A stretch of 64,000 nucleotides of DNA from Gammaproteobacteria bacterium (GTDB lineage: Bacteria; Pseudomonadota; Gammaproteobacteria; HK1). Positions 7,694-17,827 of the stretch are shown here, piece by piece. The position numbers and the translations under genes are program-made. The notes beneath the pieces were generated by a model that had not been told where the DNA came from, ran no database searches, and worked only from the letters and a program-made list of their open reading frames with translations. The number at the start of each line of letters is the position of its first letter. Position 1 is the first letter of the stretch. The DNA lies in contig JAJFJV010000023.1 of the NCBI GenBank assembly GCA_021773635.1, forward strand, positions 62,001-126,000. The letters run 5' to 3'.

Positions 7694-8979
7694 GCGGTAG
7701 CCTGCGAATGCGGGAGTGCGAGATCGTGAACGCGGGTCTTCGCGGTCATCAGTTCGTGAAGGAGGGTGCGGAAGAGATCGCGGAGAACTGTCGCCTTGTC
7801 TGAAGCATTGGCAATTTTCGATTCTGTGGCTTCCAGCGCGTCAGCTATCTCGCCCTGCTCCTCAAGCGCGGGTTTGGGAACGATAATGGATTTCACGTCC
7901 CCCTGATTGATGCTGGACTGCGCCACCGCTCGCTTTGCGGTCCCGACGATCTGCTTCTTGGTTAGCGGAGAATTCAGGAACTTGAAGACGTATTCCTTAC
8001 GTGCCTTCGATTCATCCACTGAGAATCGCATCATGTTTGATTCAAAGACCATTTCGTCGTTGATCGGCCCGATTAAAGCAGTCTTGCCCAAGTGGGACAG
8101 ACTGTTCACTCGGTTGATCACAATGTCCCCGGGTTCGAGTCCGTAGGTTTCGATTTCACTGCGAACCAATGCTACAAAGTTCCCGGCTCGTGTGACGACA
8201 TCGCCATCATTGCTAAAGTCATCAATCCGCAGAATCTGTGTGCCGGAGCCGTAGTCTCGCTTGTGCTTGTAGATTCCGTTCTGGGGTTGTTTCTCGAAGA
8301 GAGTGCCCAACACCACAGCGTCCCAGCTTTCGGGGATGGGGCCGATTTCGGTTTGTTTTTGGGGTTCGTTGCGGAGGCCTTCGGTGAAGAGCTTGTGCAT
8401 GAGGGCCTTTTTCAACTCGGTGGTGGTCTGAATGATCCGCTCTTGCGCTTCAATCGCCCGCTGCACCGTCGAAAGGATGTGCGCGATCTTCTTCTGCTCG
8501 GGGAGTGGGGGGAGTGGAACGGGGAATGAAGAAACGATCCCCTTATTGATGTTTTTCTGGGTCGATTCGACGTTCAACCGAGCCAAGTGCGCTTTGTGAG
8601 CTTGCAGGCAGAATGACAGATATTCACGATCGCAATTTTTACGCGGGACTATCGCAAGAATTGCCTGATTGGTCGCAACAGGGAACGTAGTGATAACCGT
8701 CGCTCCTATCGTCGCATACATTGACAACAAGACTGTGTCCTCTGGCACAATCCATGCGCTACACGCATCGAGCCCCTCCTGCGTGATCGTTTCCTTGGTC
8801 GAGTTCAGATAGACGCCACTGCTTGTCATGTCGTCAATCAAGACGAAGGGAATGTTGCCTCCAAAGTAGGCTTTATTCTTTCTGCTCGGTGTTCCTCCGG
8901 CTTTCAGCTTAACAGCCAATTCGTCCATGCGAGTGAGTGACCACTCGTATGGAATCTGAAAATCAGGCCACTCTTTCAT
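7690..8979 (-). CDS. hsdS: type I restriction specificity subunit S
   Basis: A 429-residue HsdS with the usual two target-recognition domains separated by conserved helical spacers. The first spacer is seen at PLPPLPEQKKIAHILSTVQRAIEAQE (about residues 155-180) and the second at PKPALEEQGEIADALEATESKI near the C-terminus. Each recognition domain reads one half of a bipartite DNA target. The gene overlaps hsdM and the SIR2 gene by 4 bases each. The target cannot be read from the sequence. Confidence 0.93.
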   Translation of the reverse strand: MKEWPDFQIPYEWSLTRMDELAVKLKAGGTPSRKNKAYFGGNIPFVLIDDMTSSGVYLNSTKETITQEGLDACSAWIVPEDTVLLSMYATIGATVITTFPVATNQAILAIVPRKNCDREYLSFCLQAHKAHLARLNVESTQKNINKGIVSSFPVPLPPLPEQKKIAHILSTVQRAIEAQERIIQTTTELKKALMHKLFTEGLRNEPQKQTEIGPIPESWDAVVLGTLFEKQPQNGIYKHKRDYGSGTQILRIDDFSNDGDVVTRAGNFVALVRSEIETYGLEPGDIVINRVNSLSHLGKTALIGPINDEMVFESNMMRFSVDESKARKEYVFKFLNSPLTKKQIVGTAKRAVAQSSINQGDVKSIIVPKPALEEQGEIADALEATESKIANASDKATVLRDLFRTLLHELMTAKTRVHDLALPHSQATA

Positions 8980-10574
8980 ACCCCGATCTTCTCCAGAATC
9001 TCCCGCAAGGCCTTATCCGTCCCCCTGGCCTCCACCTCGATAACATTCAGTTCTTCCACGATCTCTGCAATCGGCCGGTACGTCTCCGCGTCGCTGGTGT
9101 GGATGTAGCGGCTGGGGGAGATGTTGTAGTCGTTTTTCGCAAGCTCGGCGTGGTCGACGAAGCGGCTGAGTTTTTCCTCTTCTTTCCACCCGATGAGGGT
9201 ATCGGCGATGCGAGCAATGCCTGCGGGCGGGATGAAGTTCTTGGGGTCGCCCTTTTCGAAGACCTGGCTGGCGTTGACGAGGAACACCTTGCCTTGGCGG
9301 TCCTTCGGCTTGGCCCTGTTGAGGAACAGAACGATGCCCGGCGCGGTGGTGTTGTAGAAGAGATTCTCGGGCAGATAGAGGACACTCTCCACCAGATCGT
9401 GGTCGATAAACCACTGGCGGACGGTCTTTTCCTTGTTCTTGCCGGCATTGCCCGAACCACGGGAGGCGGCACCGGTGTCGAGGACGACGGCGGCGCGGCC
9501 TTTATCATTGAGGCTGGCGTGCATGTGCTGAACCCAGCCCCAGTCGGCGGGGGATTTGACGGGGAAGCCGGCCCCGGCGGGGAAGCGGTCGAGTTCATCG
9601 CTGTCGTAGTCGGCCTCGGTGAACCAGTTCTGGTTCCACATGGGATTGGCGACCACGCGATCGAAGGTGCGGAGCTTGCCACCGTTGCGAAATTTCGGGC
9701 TCTTGAAGGTATCGCCGATTTCGATCTCACCTTCCATGTCGTGGATGATCAGATTCATATTGGCCATGGCCCATGTATCGGCGATGTATTCCTGGCCGTA
9801 GAGCTTGAGGGGTGCGGTGCTGCCCTTGGCCTTGCCTTTCGTCCGCTCCTCCAGGGCAATCTCGCATTTGATCAGCAAGCCACCGGAGCCGCAGCAGGGA
9901 TCGTAGATTTCCGTGCCCGGCTCGGGCTGCAGCACCTTGGACATGATGGTGCCGACCTCCGGTGGCGTATAGAACTCGCCGGCGCTCTGGCCGCCGCCCT
10001 CGGCGAATTTGCGGATGAGGTATTCGTAGCTCTTGCCGATGATGTCGGCCTCGACGTCGTCGAGGCCCAGGCGCTTGGTGCTGATGGCCTCGATGAGGTT
10101 GGAGAGGCGGTCGTCGTCGATATCGCGCTGGCCGTGGGTGGTGGCATTAAAGTCGACGCGGTCGATGATGCCCTGCAGCAGCGGGTTTTCTTTGGCGATA
10201 GCCCGCATGTGGGTGGTGACGCCTTCGCCGATCTGGTCTGCGAGCTTGCGGATGACGGACCAGACCGGCTGCTCGGGATCGTCCGGCACGAGGGGAAGGT
10301 AAAAGCGAACGAGCTTGTGGTCGGCCCTGGCGAGCTGGAAGGCCTTTTTGCGCGAGCCGACCTCGGCGGCGATGCGGTTCAGCTCATCGTCGAAGACGTC
10401 GCACAGGCGCTTGGTGAAGATAAGCGGGAGGATGTAGTCCTTGTATTTGGGCGCGTCCTTGGCCCCGCGGATGGAGCAGGCGGCATCCCAGATCCAGGAT
10501 TCAAGGGATTTGCCCCGCTCGTTCTTTGTACCCACCGTTTTATTAACTGTCTTTCTTTTGGCCCGTGCCGCCAT
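8976..10574 (-). CDS. hsdM: type I modification N6-adenine methylase
   Basis: HsdM methylates adenine in the sites chosen by HsdS. The SAM-binding motif DPCCGSGGLL is visible about residue 225 and the catalytic motif appears as ANPMW, a variant of the more common NPPF/Y. The N-terminal helical bundle (SLESWIWDAACSIRGAKDAPKYKDYILPLIF) is typical. I place the start at 10574 because AAAGGA lies 7 bases upstream; a longer frame opens at 10634 but has no ribosome site. It is the first gene of the six-gene leftward operon. Confidence 0.93.
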   Translation of the reverse strand: MAARAKRKTVNKTVGTKNERGKSLESWIWDAACSIRGAKDAPKYKDYILPLIFTKRLCDVFDDELNRIAAEVGSRKKAFQLARADHKLVRFYLPLVPDDPEQPVWSVIRKLADQIGEGVTTHMRAIAKENPLLQGIIDRVDFNATTHGQRDIDDDRLSNLIEAISTKRLGLDDVEADIIGKSYEYLIRKFAEGGGQSAGEFYTPPEVGTIMSKVLQPEPGTEIYDPCCGSGGLLIKCEIALEERTKGKAKGSTAPLKLYGQEYIADTWAMANMNLIIHDMEGEIEIGDTFKSPKFRNGGKLRTFDRVVANPMWNQNWFTEADYDSDELDRFPAGAGFPVKSPADWGWVQHMHASLNDKGRAAVVLDTGAASRGSGNAGKNKEKTVRQWFIDHDLVESVLYLPENLFYNTTAPGIVLFLNRAKPKDRQGKVFLVNASQVFEKGDPKNFIPPAGIARIADTLIGWKEEEKLSRFVDHAELAKNDYNISPSRYIHTSDAETYRPIAEIVEELNVIEVEARGTDKALREILEKIGV

Positions 10575-10650
10575 GACTATTCCTTTGAACTGTCCCTGAA
10601 TTTCCTGAGTTGCGTGTCCATTTCTTTTGGTCATTAGTGGCCGGCAACTA

Positions 10651-10695
10651 TATCCGCTACAGCGTATAACATCAGGATATACGCTGTAGCGGATA
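10651..10695. promoter_or_regulatory. perfect 18-bp inverted repeat before hsdM
   Basis: TATCCGCTACAGCGTATA (10651-10668) and its exact complement (10678-10695) are separated by 9 bases. The repeat begins 3 bases after the stop of the ATPase gene and lies about 80 bases upstream of the hsdM start. There is no T-run on either side, so it is either a strong transcript end for the ATPase or an operator or leader structure for the defence operon. Confidence 0.6.
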
Positions 10696-10697
10696 AC

Positions 10698-13400
10698 TCA
10701 CGTTAGCCGCATGCGCCAATCAATCCATTTCTCCATCCCCACCACCGCGTAGATGGCGGCGGCAAGGGTGATGATACGGATCCAGGCATCGGCACCGATA
10801 GGCGCGCTATGGAAGGCAACATTCATCACCGGGGTATAGGTAAAGGCGAGTTGCAGCAGAATCATTCCGGCCACACCGGCGAGTAGCCAACGGTTGCTCC
10901 AAAGCCCTAGCACGAACATGGAGCGGCTGAGCGAGCGGCAGTTAAACAGGTAAAACAGCTCTCCCATTACCAGCATGTTGACCGCCACGGTGCGGGCGGC
11001 TGCCTCGCTGGCGCCACTGGCAAGTGCCCATTCGAAGAGCCCGAAGCAGGCCGCTGCCAGCATTAAGCCCACCAGCACTATGCGCAACACGAGACGAAGG
11101 TGGAGTATTTCCTGCCGCGGATTGCGCGGTGGTCGCTCCATGATGCCGGGTTCGCCTGATTCAAAGGCAAGGGTGAGTCCCAAAAGCAGTGCCGTGGTCA
11201 TGTTAATCCACAGAATCTGTACCGGAAGTATGGGTAGGCTGACACCCGCAAGCACCGCCACCATGATGACCAGGGCCTCGCCCAGATTGGTGGGCAGCGT
11301 CCAGGTAATGAATTTCACCAGATTGTCGTAGACGCCCCGCCCCTCCTCCACCGCCGCCTCAATGGAAGCGAAGTTATCGTCCGTGAGCACCATCTCCGCC
11401 GCCTCCTTGGCCACTTCGGTGCCGGCACGGCCCATGGCGACCCCGATATCCGCCTGTCGGAGCGCCGGGGCATCATTAACGCCATCACCGGTCATCGCCA
11501 CCACATGACCATGATTTTGCAGCGCCTCTACCAGACGCAGCTTTTGCTCCGGGCTCACCCGGGCGAATACCGTCGTCGTCTCCACGGCATCGATAAATTC
11601 GGCATCGGAAAGTCGGGCGATGGCCTCTCCGCTCAACACGTGGGTTTTCCCCGCCGAAGCGAGGCTCATTTGCCGGGCGATGGCAAGGGCAGTGGCTGCG
11701 TGATCGCCGGTCACCATTTTCACCTGAATTCCTGCGGCCCGGCAGGCAACCACTGCGGCGAGCGCGTCAGGGCGCGGCGGGTCACTCATGCCTTGCAGGC
11801 CCAGGAAAACGAGATCATCCGGGAGATTGTGTGCCTCCCAGCCCACAGCTTTCGCCGGCAAGCTGCCGCGGGCGAGAAGTAGTACACGCAAGCCTTGCTT
11901 CGCCATCATGTGGGCACTGTGCTGGATCCCCTTGTGATCCACGGCAACCACCTCTCCCGCTGCATCCAAGGCATTTCGACAGTGTGGCAGCAAGGCCTCG
12001 ATAGAGCCCTTCAGGTAAGTGATCCGTGGCTGGTCCGTGCCACCATCGTGCAAGGTGGCCATATAACGGTGGCGCGCATCGAAGGGCCAGGTGTCGATGC
12101 GCGGCAGCGCCTCGCTCAGGGAATGTTGCAGCAACCCGGCCTTGGCCGCGGCAACGATGAGAGCGCCCTCGGTGGGATCACCCTCGATATGCCATCCCTC
12201 CTCCGCCTGCTCCAGACGAGAATCATTGCATAACAGGCCGGCACTCAGGCATTCCATCAGGGCGGAACTGTGCTGTGGGTCCAGCGGCTTCCCGCCCACG
12301 CTAAACTTGCCCTCTGGCGTATAACCCGCGCCCGAAAGCATAAAGACCTCATCCCCTGCCATCACCTCCAGTACCGTCATCTGGTTTTTGGTGAGGGTGC
12401 CGGTCTTGTCCGAGCAGATAACGGTGGTACTACCCAGGGTCTCCACCGCCGGCAGTTTGCGAATAATCGCGCGCCGCTTTGCCATCCGCCCCACCCCGAT
12501 AGCAAGCGTGATAGTAAGTGCCGCGGGCAAGCCCTCGGGAATGGCACCCACGGCCAGGGCCACCGCGGCCATGAACATATCGGGCCAGGATTCACCATGG
12601 AGGGCGCCGACGACGAAGGTCATGGCCGCAAGGCCAAGAATGACGTAGAGCAGTACCCGACTGAAGGCAGCAATCTTCCGGGTCAGGGGGGTTTCCGGAA
12701 TACTTGCCTCGGCAATCAAGGCTGAAATACGTCCGATTTCCGTGTCATCACCCGTGGCGACCACCACCCCCACCGCACTACCGGCGGTTACCAGCGTGGA
12801 TGAATAGGCCATATTCCGACGATCGGCAAGAATGGTGTCGTGTTTCAGGGTGCCGGCATGCTTTTCGGCGGGAAGTGACTCGCCGGTAAGGGCAGACTCA
12901 TCCACATTCAGCTGATGGGCGTGGAGCAGGCGCAGATCGGCGGCCACCTTGTCCCCGGGCTGGAGACTGACGATGTCACCCGGCACCAGCTCCAGCGATT
13001 CCACCACCTGCTTGCGGCCACCACGAATCACCGTAGCCTCGCGGGTCATGATCCGCGCCAGCGCCTCGATGGCCTGAATGGCGCGGCTCTCCTGGATGCT
13101 TCCCACCACCGCATTCACCAGCACCACGCCGAAAATCACCCCGGCATCGGTCCACTCACCCAGCAAAATGGTAACGGTGCCGGCAGCGAGGAGGATGTAG
13201 ACCAGGGCCTGATGGAATTGGAGCAGAAAACGCAGCAAGGGCCCTTTGCCACGCCGCTCACTGAGCGCATTGGGACCAAAGCGCGCATGCCGTTCCCCGG
13301 CCTCAAGTATATCGAGGCCCTGCTCGGGGTCAGTCTCCAGCAGCTCCAGCACCTCATGGCTTGGCAAATGATGCCAGTGCCGACTCAGTATGCTCGCCAT
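10698..13400 (-). CDS. P-type cation-transporting ATPase (P2A/Ca2+-type)
   Basis: A 900-residue membrane pump with all catalytic marks: actuator TGES near residue 173, phosphorylation site CSDKTGTLTKNQ near residue 330, nucleotide-domain KGS segment, and hinge TGDGVNDAPAL near 625. The PEGLP motif in the fourth transmembrane helix (near residue 288) and the overall layout place it in the P2 group with SERCA/PMA-like Ca2+, Mg2+ or Na+/K+ pumps. The exact ion cannot be set by eye; Ca2+ efflux is the most common role. It stands alone and is transcribed towards hsdM. Confidence 0.9.
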   Translation of the reverse strand: MASILSRHWHHLPSHEVLELLETDPEQGLDILEAGERHARFGPNALSERRGKGPLLRFLLQFHQALVYILLAAGTVTILLGEWTDAGVIFGVVLVNAVVGSIQESRAIQAIEALARIMTREATVIRGGRKQVVESLELVPGDIVSLQPGDKVAADLRLLHAHQLNVDESALTGESLPAEKHAGTLKHDTILADRRNMAYSSTLVTAGSAVGVVVATGDDTEIGRISALIAEASIPETPLTRKIAAFSRVLLYVILGLAAMTFVVGALHGESWPDMFMAAVALAVGAIPEGLPAALTITLAIGVGRMAKRRAIIRKLPAVETLGSTTVICSDKTGTLTKNQMTVLEVMAGDEVFMLSGAGYTPEGKFSVGGKPLDPQHSSALMECLSAGLLCNDSRLEQAEEGWHIEGDPTEGALIVAAAKAGLLQHSLSEALPRIDTWPFDARHRYMATLHDGGTDQPRITYLKGSIEALLPHCRNALDAAGEVVAVDHKGIQHSAHMMAKQGLRVLLLARGSLPAKAVGWEAHNLPDDLVFLGLQGMSDPPRPDALAAVVACRAAGIQVKMVTGDHAATALAIARQMSLASAGKTHVLSGEAIARLSDAEFIDAVETTTVFARVSPEQKLRLVEALQNHGHVVAMTGDGVNDAPALRQADIGVAMGRAGTEVAKEAAEMVLTDDNFASIEAAVEEGRGVYDNLVKFITWTLPTNLGEALVIMVAVLAGVSLPILPVQILWINMTTALLLGLTLAFESGEPGIMERPPRNPRQEILHLRLVLRIVLVGLMLAAACFGLFEWALASGASEAAARTVAVNMLVMGELFYLFNCRSLSRSMFVLGLWSNRWLLAGVAGMILLQLAFTYTPVMNVAFHSAPIGADAWIRIITLAAAIYAVVGMEKWIDWRMRLT

Positions 13401-13440
13401 AGCCCCACCTGTTCATAGAGCGGTATAGTCATATTCAGGG

Positions 13441-13487
13441 TCGCTGCTGTCCCGTTAGCTTTGGGTGAATTCGGCCAGATGCCTCGC
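13441..13487 (+). repeat. left-terminus fragment of the MITE family
   Basis: TCGCTGCTGTCCCGTTAGCT followed by TTGGGTGAATTCGGCC matches the first about 45 bases of the complete element at 48723 with only a few changes. The right end is missing. It lies in the gap between the ATPase start and the squalene synthase-type gene. Confidence 0.65.
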
Positions 13488-13506
13488 TCAAACGTCGTTC
13501 TACACC

Positions 13507-14595
13507 TTAAGCGTCACCCCGTGGTTGAAGCTCCTGAGTCAGGTAGGCCGGCACTGGCGGCAATCCGCGGCTCAGCGCGGCAAAAGCCCACTGCAAACCT
13601 GCATCCCGCTTCACCAACAGATTACTGGCCAGCACCGTTGCCTTAACGCTACGCCGGCTGATCTTCACCTCAACGCCAGCGGAGAAATCCAGTCGCCCGT
13701 TGATCTTGCGCAGAGTCAGTAAGGCCATACCCAGCGCCCACAGACAGAATTTTCGGATCCCGGTTTCCTCCCGTGGCAGCAGCAAGGTGTATTCCAGCGC
13801 GCGTTCCAGGTGATAGCGAGCCACTCCAATCAGCTCCCGCATGCCCACACCAAAAGATTCATGGTGTTGCCCGGGTTGCAGCTTTGAAAGATCAAAGCCG
13901 TGGCGCGCGAACACTTCCCGCGGTAGCCAACACGCCCCGCGCCGATGGTCTTCCCACACGTCCTTGAGAATATTCGTCATCTGCAGGCCCTGACCAAAGG
14001 AAACCGACAGCGGCATGAGCTTTTCCCGCTGCAAGCTGATCTCGGTCGAGCTGTCGCAAAAGAGTTCAGTGAGCATCTCCCCCACCACCCCCGCGACGTG
14101 ATAGCAATAGCGATCCAGATCAGGCAGCCGGGCAAGTCCTTCGATGCTGGCACTTTCCTGATAGTAGGCCATGCCCTCGGCCATGATGCGGATACAGCGC
14201 TGCAAGGCCGCCTGCTGCACATCGTTGAAGGCGTGGGTAATGCGTAGCACCGCATCGGTGTGGCGAACCAGGTCCCTTTCTTCATCCAGGGTCTGGGCGG
14301 AAAGCAGGGGATACAGCTCGCGGGCAAACTCCACTGCCGGAATCTCCCCCGCCACCACGGCGACGAACTGCTCAGAAAAGTGCTTTTTATCCGCCAGCTT
14401 CAGGGTGGCCTCATCCTCCACGGTATCGACAATGCGGCAAAGCAGATAGGCATTTCCCACTACCGCCCGCAGTTGCGGACCCAGTTGGGGAATGGTCAGG
14501 GCAAAGGTGCGGGAAACACCCTGCAGGATATCGTGCTGATAGCGTTCATCCGCCGACACTTGCTCGGAAAGCACCGCTGCATTGAGCTCAGACAA
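13507..14595 (-). CDS. squalene/phytoene synthase family protein
   Basis: A 362-residue head-to-head prenyl synthase. The first Asp-rich site is DTVEDE near residue 57 and the second is NILKDVWEDHRRG near residue 210; these bind the diphosphates of two farnesyl (or geranylgeranyl) units through Mg2+. The N-terminal SRTFALTIPQL is the family signature. The single large protein resembles squalene synthase more than the HpnC/HpnD pair, so squalene for hopanoids or sterol-like lipids is the likely product; phytoene is possible. No other isoprenoid gene is nearby. Confidence 0.88.
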   Translation of the reverse strand: MSELNAAVLSEQVSADERYQHDILQGVSRTFALTIPQLGPQLRAVVGNAYLLCRIVDTVEDEATLKLADKKHFSEQFVAVVAGEIPAVEFARELYPLLSAQTLDEERDLVRHTDAVLRITHAFNDVQQAALQRCIRIMAEGMAYYQESASIEGLARLPDLDRYCYHVAGVVGEMLTELFCDSSTEISLQREKLMPLSVSFGQGLQMTNILKDVWEDHRRGACWLPREVFARHGFDLSKLQPGQHHESFGVGMRELIGVARYHLERALEYTLLLPREETGIRKFCLWALGMALLTLRKINGRLDFSAGVEVKISRRSVKATVLASNLLVKRDAGLQWAFAALSRGLPPVPAYLTQELQPRGDA

Positions 14596-14751
14596 AGGGA
14601 AATTCCGTCATGGATTGGACAAACGCCCTATTCATAATTGGTCTTGTTCTGTGGTTTAACGGTACAATTCTCGCACGCAGTCACGAATACTGAAAGGCGC
14701 GCCACGGCGTGTCTTTTACCGGATTATCACCCGCATTTTTCCTGTGATCAG

Positions 14752-14911
14752 GGGAGCTCTGATTTATTCTGGGCGAAGTAGATTGTGATTCAAAATGTTC
14801 AGCTTTAAGGCGCTGATCGCACGTAATAGTTGTTCTATTGCGAAGAGCAGCAACGATAAAGATGGGCATTTTGGACGCAATATACGAGTTCACGAATAGA
14901 TCGGAGCTTCC
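14752..14911. mobile_element. IS5-type miniature element (non-coding)
   Basis: GGGAGCTCTGATTTATTC at 14752 and GAATAGATCGGAGCTTCC ending at 14911 are inverted copies matching at 15 of 18 bases. The flanks are TCAG and TTAG, close to the YTAR target duplicated by IS5-family elements. The 160-base interior encodes nothing, so it is a decayed or miniature derivative. A second right end lies at 56277-56305. The rest of the 14596-14994 gap shows no gene. Confidence 0.5.
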
Positions 14912-14994
14912 TTAGGACCGACCATGGTGGAAAGCGTTCCTGGCCCGACGGCCTGAGCCCGCCCCCGCCAAACTGTTTTTATTAAGGAGCACAC

Positions 14995-16248
<1,254 letters not shown>

Positions 16249-16267
16249 AACGCCTGGACCTAAAGTC

Positions 16268-16306
16268 AAAAGGCCGGGACGGCGCTGCCGTCCCGGCCTT
16301 TTTTTT
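16268..16306 (+). terminator. intrinsic terminator of icd
   Basis: AGGCCGGGACGG and its complement CCGTCCCGGCCT form a 12-bp stem with a 5-base loop, followed by eight T. It begins 20 bases after the icd stop. Confidence 0.92.
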
Positions 16307-16378
16307 GTAGGGCAGTCTGTGGCTGCCAATGTGCCTTGCAATAGCCGCTGCATCAGAGTGCATACCCATCCCATGACT

Positions 16379-16413
16379 CCCGTCATTACCCGCGAAAGCG
16401 GGTAATCCAGTGG
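16379..16413. repeat. dRS3-like palindromic repeat, left end only
   Basis: CCGTCATTACCCGCG then GAAAGCGGGTAATCCAG: two 9-base arms around GAAA, the same left end as the elements at 17642 and 21453. The right end is absent. The rest of the 16307-16503 gap shows no gene. Confidence 0.7.
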
Positions 16414-16503
16414 AACGAAGAGGCTGCGGATTGTCACCGTGTGCGCCGTGTAACGGTGGTTGCGGTGAGGGCAATCGGTGGACATGGTCCACCCTACGGC
16501 AGA

Positions 16504-17481
16504 TCAGGGCAGCAACACCGTCGACCCGGTGGTCTGTCGACTCTCCAGCGCACGGTGGGCATCCGCCACTTCTTCAAGCGCAAAACGCTGCTGCACCTCA
16601 ATCTTCACCGCACCGCTCTCCACCACCTCGAACAGTGACTTTGCCGAGGCCACCAGATCCGGGCGCTCGGCGTTATAGGTCATCAATGTCGGACGAGTCA
16701 GATAGAGGGAGCCCTTGGCGCTCAGGATGCCAGGGTCAAATGATGGCACCAGCCCGGATGACTGACCGAAGCTGACCATCAGGCCGCGGGTCTGGAGGCA
16801 ATCCAGCGAGATATCGAAGGTGTCTTTTCCCACCGAGTCATAAACTACCCGCACTCCCTTACCCTCAGTGATTTCACTCACCCGATCCGCGACATTTTCC
16901 TCGCGGTAGAGAATCGGATGGTCACAACCGTGGGCCTGGGCAAGTGCCGCCTTCTCCTCGCTGCCCACGGTACCAATCACCGTTGCCCCGAGATGCTTGG
17001 CCCACTGACAGGCGATGAGGCCGACGCCCCCGGCCGCGGCATGAAATAAGATGGTGTCGCCCGCTTGTACGTCGTAAACCCGTCGCAACAGATATTCAGC
17101 GGTCATGCCCTTGAGCATCATCCCCGCCACCTGCTCATCCAGGATGCTCTCAGGGGCCAGCACCACACGATCCGCCGGCATCAGACGCGCCTCGGCATAG
17201 GCCCCCAGCGGGGGCGTGGCATAGGCCACCCGATCCCCCACCTTTAAGTCCGACACCCCGGAGCCTACCGCCTCGACGATACCCACCGCCTCCATGCCCG
17301 GAACAAAGGGGAGATCGGGGCCGCGATAAACCCCGGTGCGGAAATACACATCGATAAAATTGAGCCCGATGGCCGTATGCTGCACCCGAATCTCATCTGA
17401 AGCCGGCTCCCCGACCGTCACGTCCACGCAACGCAATACTTCGGGGCCACCGAAGTCAGTTACCTGTATAGCCTTTACCAT
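16504..17481 (-). CDS. qor: NADPH:quinone oxidoreductase (zeta-crystallin type)
   Basis: A 325-residue MDR-superfamily enzyme without the catalytic zinc ligands of alcohol dehydrogenases. The quinone-reductase signature appears as HAAAGGVGLIACQWAKHLGATVIGTVGS (about residues 148-175), including the AAGGVG nucleotide loop; the N-terminal GLNFIDVYFRTG is typical of Qor. It transfers electrons from NADPH to quinones, protecting against redox cycling. It is monocistronic and faces icd. Confidence 0.92.
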   Translation of the reverse strand: MVKAIQVTDFGGPEVLRCVDVTVGEPASDEIRVQHTAIGLNFIDVYFRTGVYRGPDLPFVPGMEAVGIVEAVGSGVSDLKVGDRVAYATPPLGAYAEARLMPADRVVLAPESILDEQVAGMMLKGMTAEYLLRRVYDVQAGDTILFHAAAGGVGLIACQWAKHLGATVIGTVGSEEKAALAQAHGCDHPILYREENVADRVSEITEGKGVRVVYDSVGKDTFDISLDCLQTRGLMVSFGQSSGLVPSFDPGILSAKGSLYLTRPTLMTYNAERPDLVASAKSLFEVVESGAVKIEVQQRFALEEVADAHRALESRQTTGSTVLLP

Positions 17482-17641
17482 GCCCTTGTCTCCTGATAGT
17501 GCAGATTTGGAAGTCTAGCGGTCGCACTGGGGACGCACCACTACCCGCGACGACGGATATACTAGTACAACCTTGATTTACGCAGACAACATCACTCCAC
17601 GGGGCCTGCCTCACGCCTCGATAGCAAGATAAAAATTCCTT

Positions 17642-17803
17642 CGTCATTCCCGCGAAAGCGGGAATCCAGAGAGCAAAGGCAATGCAAATAATTCTCGGCG
17701 GAATGTCGAAACCCACCGCTCTATCAAGTCGGGATAGAGCTTCCACACCCCGCCTTCGTTCCCTGGATACCGGATTTCCGCTTCGCTGCATCCGGCATGA
17801 CGG
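17642..17803. repeat. small CGTCAT...ATGACG repeat element, copy 1
   Basis: It starts with CGTCATT and a perfect palindrome (ATTCCCGC-GAAA-GCGGGAAT, 17646-17665) and ends in GGATACCGGATTTCCGC, then GCATCCGGCATGACGG. The ends are inverted. It is the same in layout and much of its sequence as the copy at 21453-21642. It fills most of the gap before the 5-oxoprolinase gene and has no coding capacity. The rest of the 17482-17827 gap is empty. Confidence 0.75.
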
Positions 17804-17827
17804 GAGTTTAGGATTCTGAGCCAATCT

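Noticed and set aside
8937-10637. A 566-codon plus-strand frame over hsdM
   Set aside because: It is antisense to hsdM, which has all methylase motifs; long antisense frames are common in GC-rich genes.
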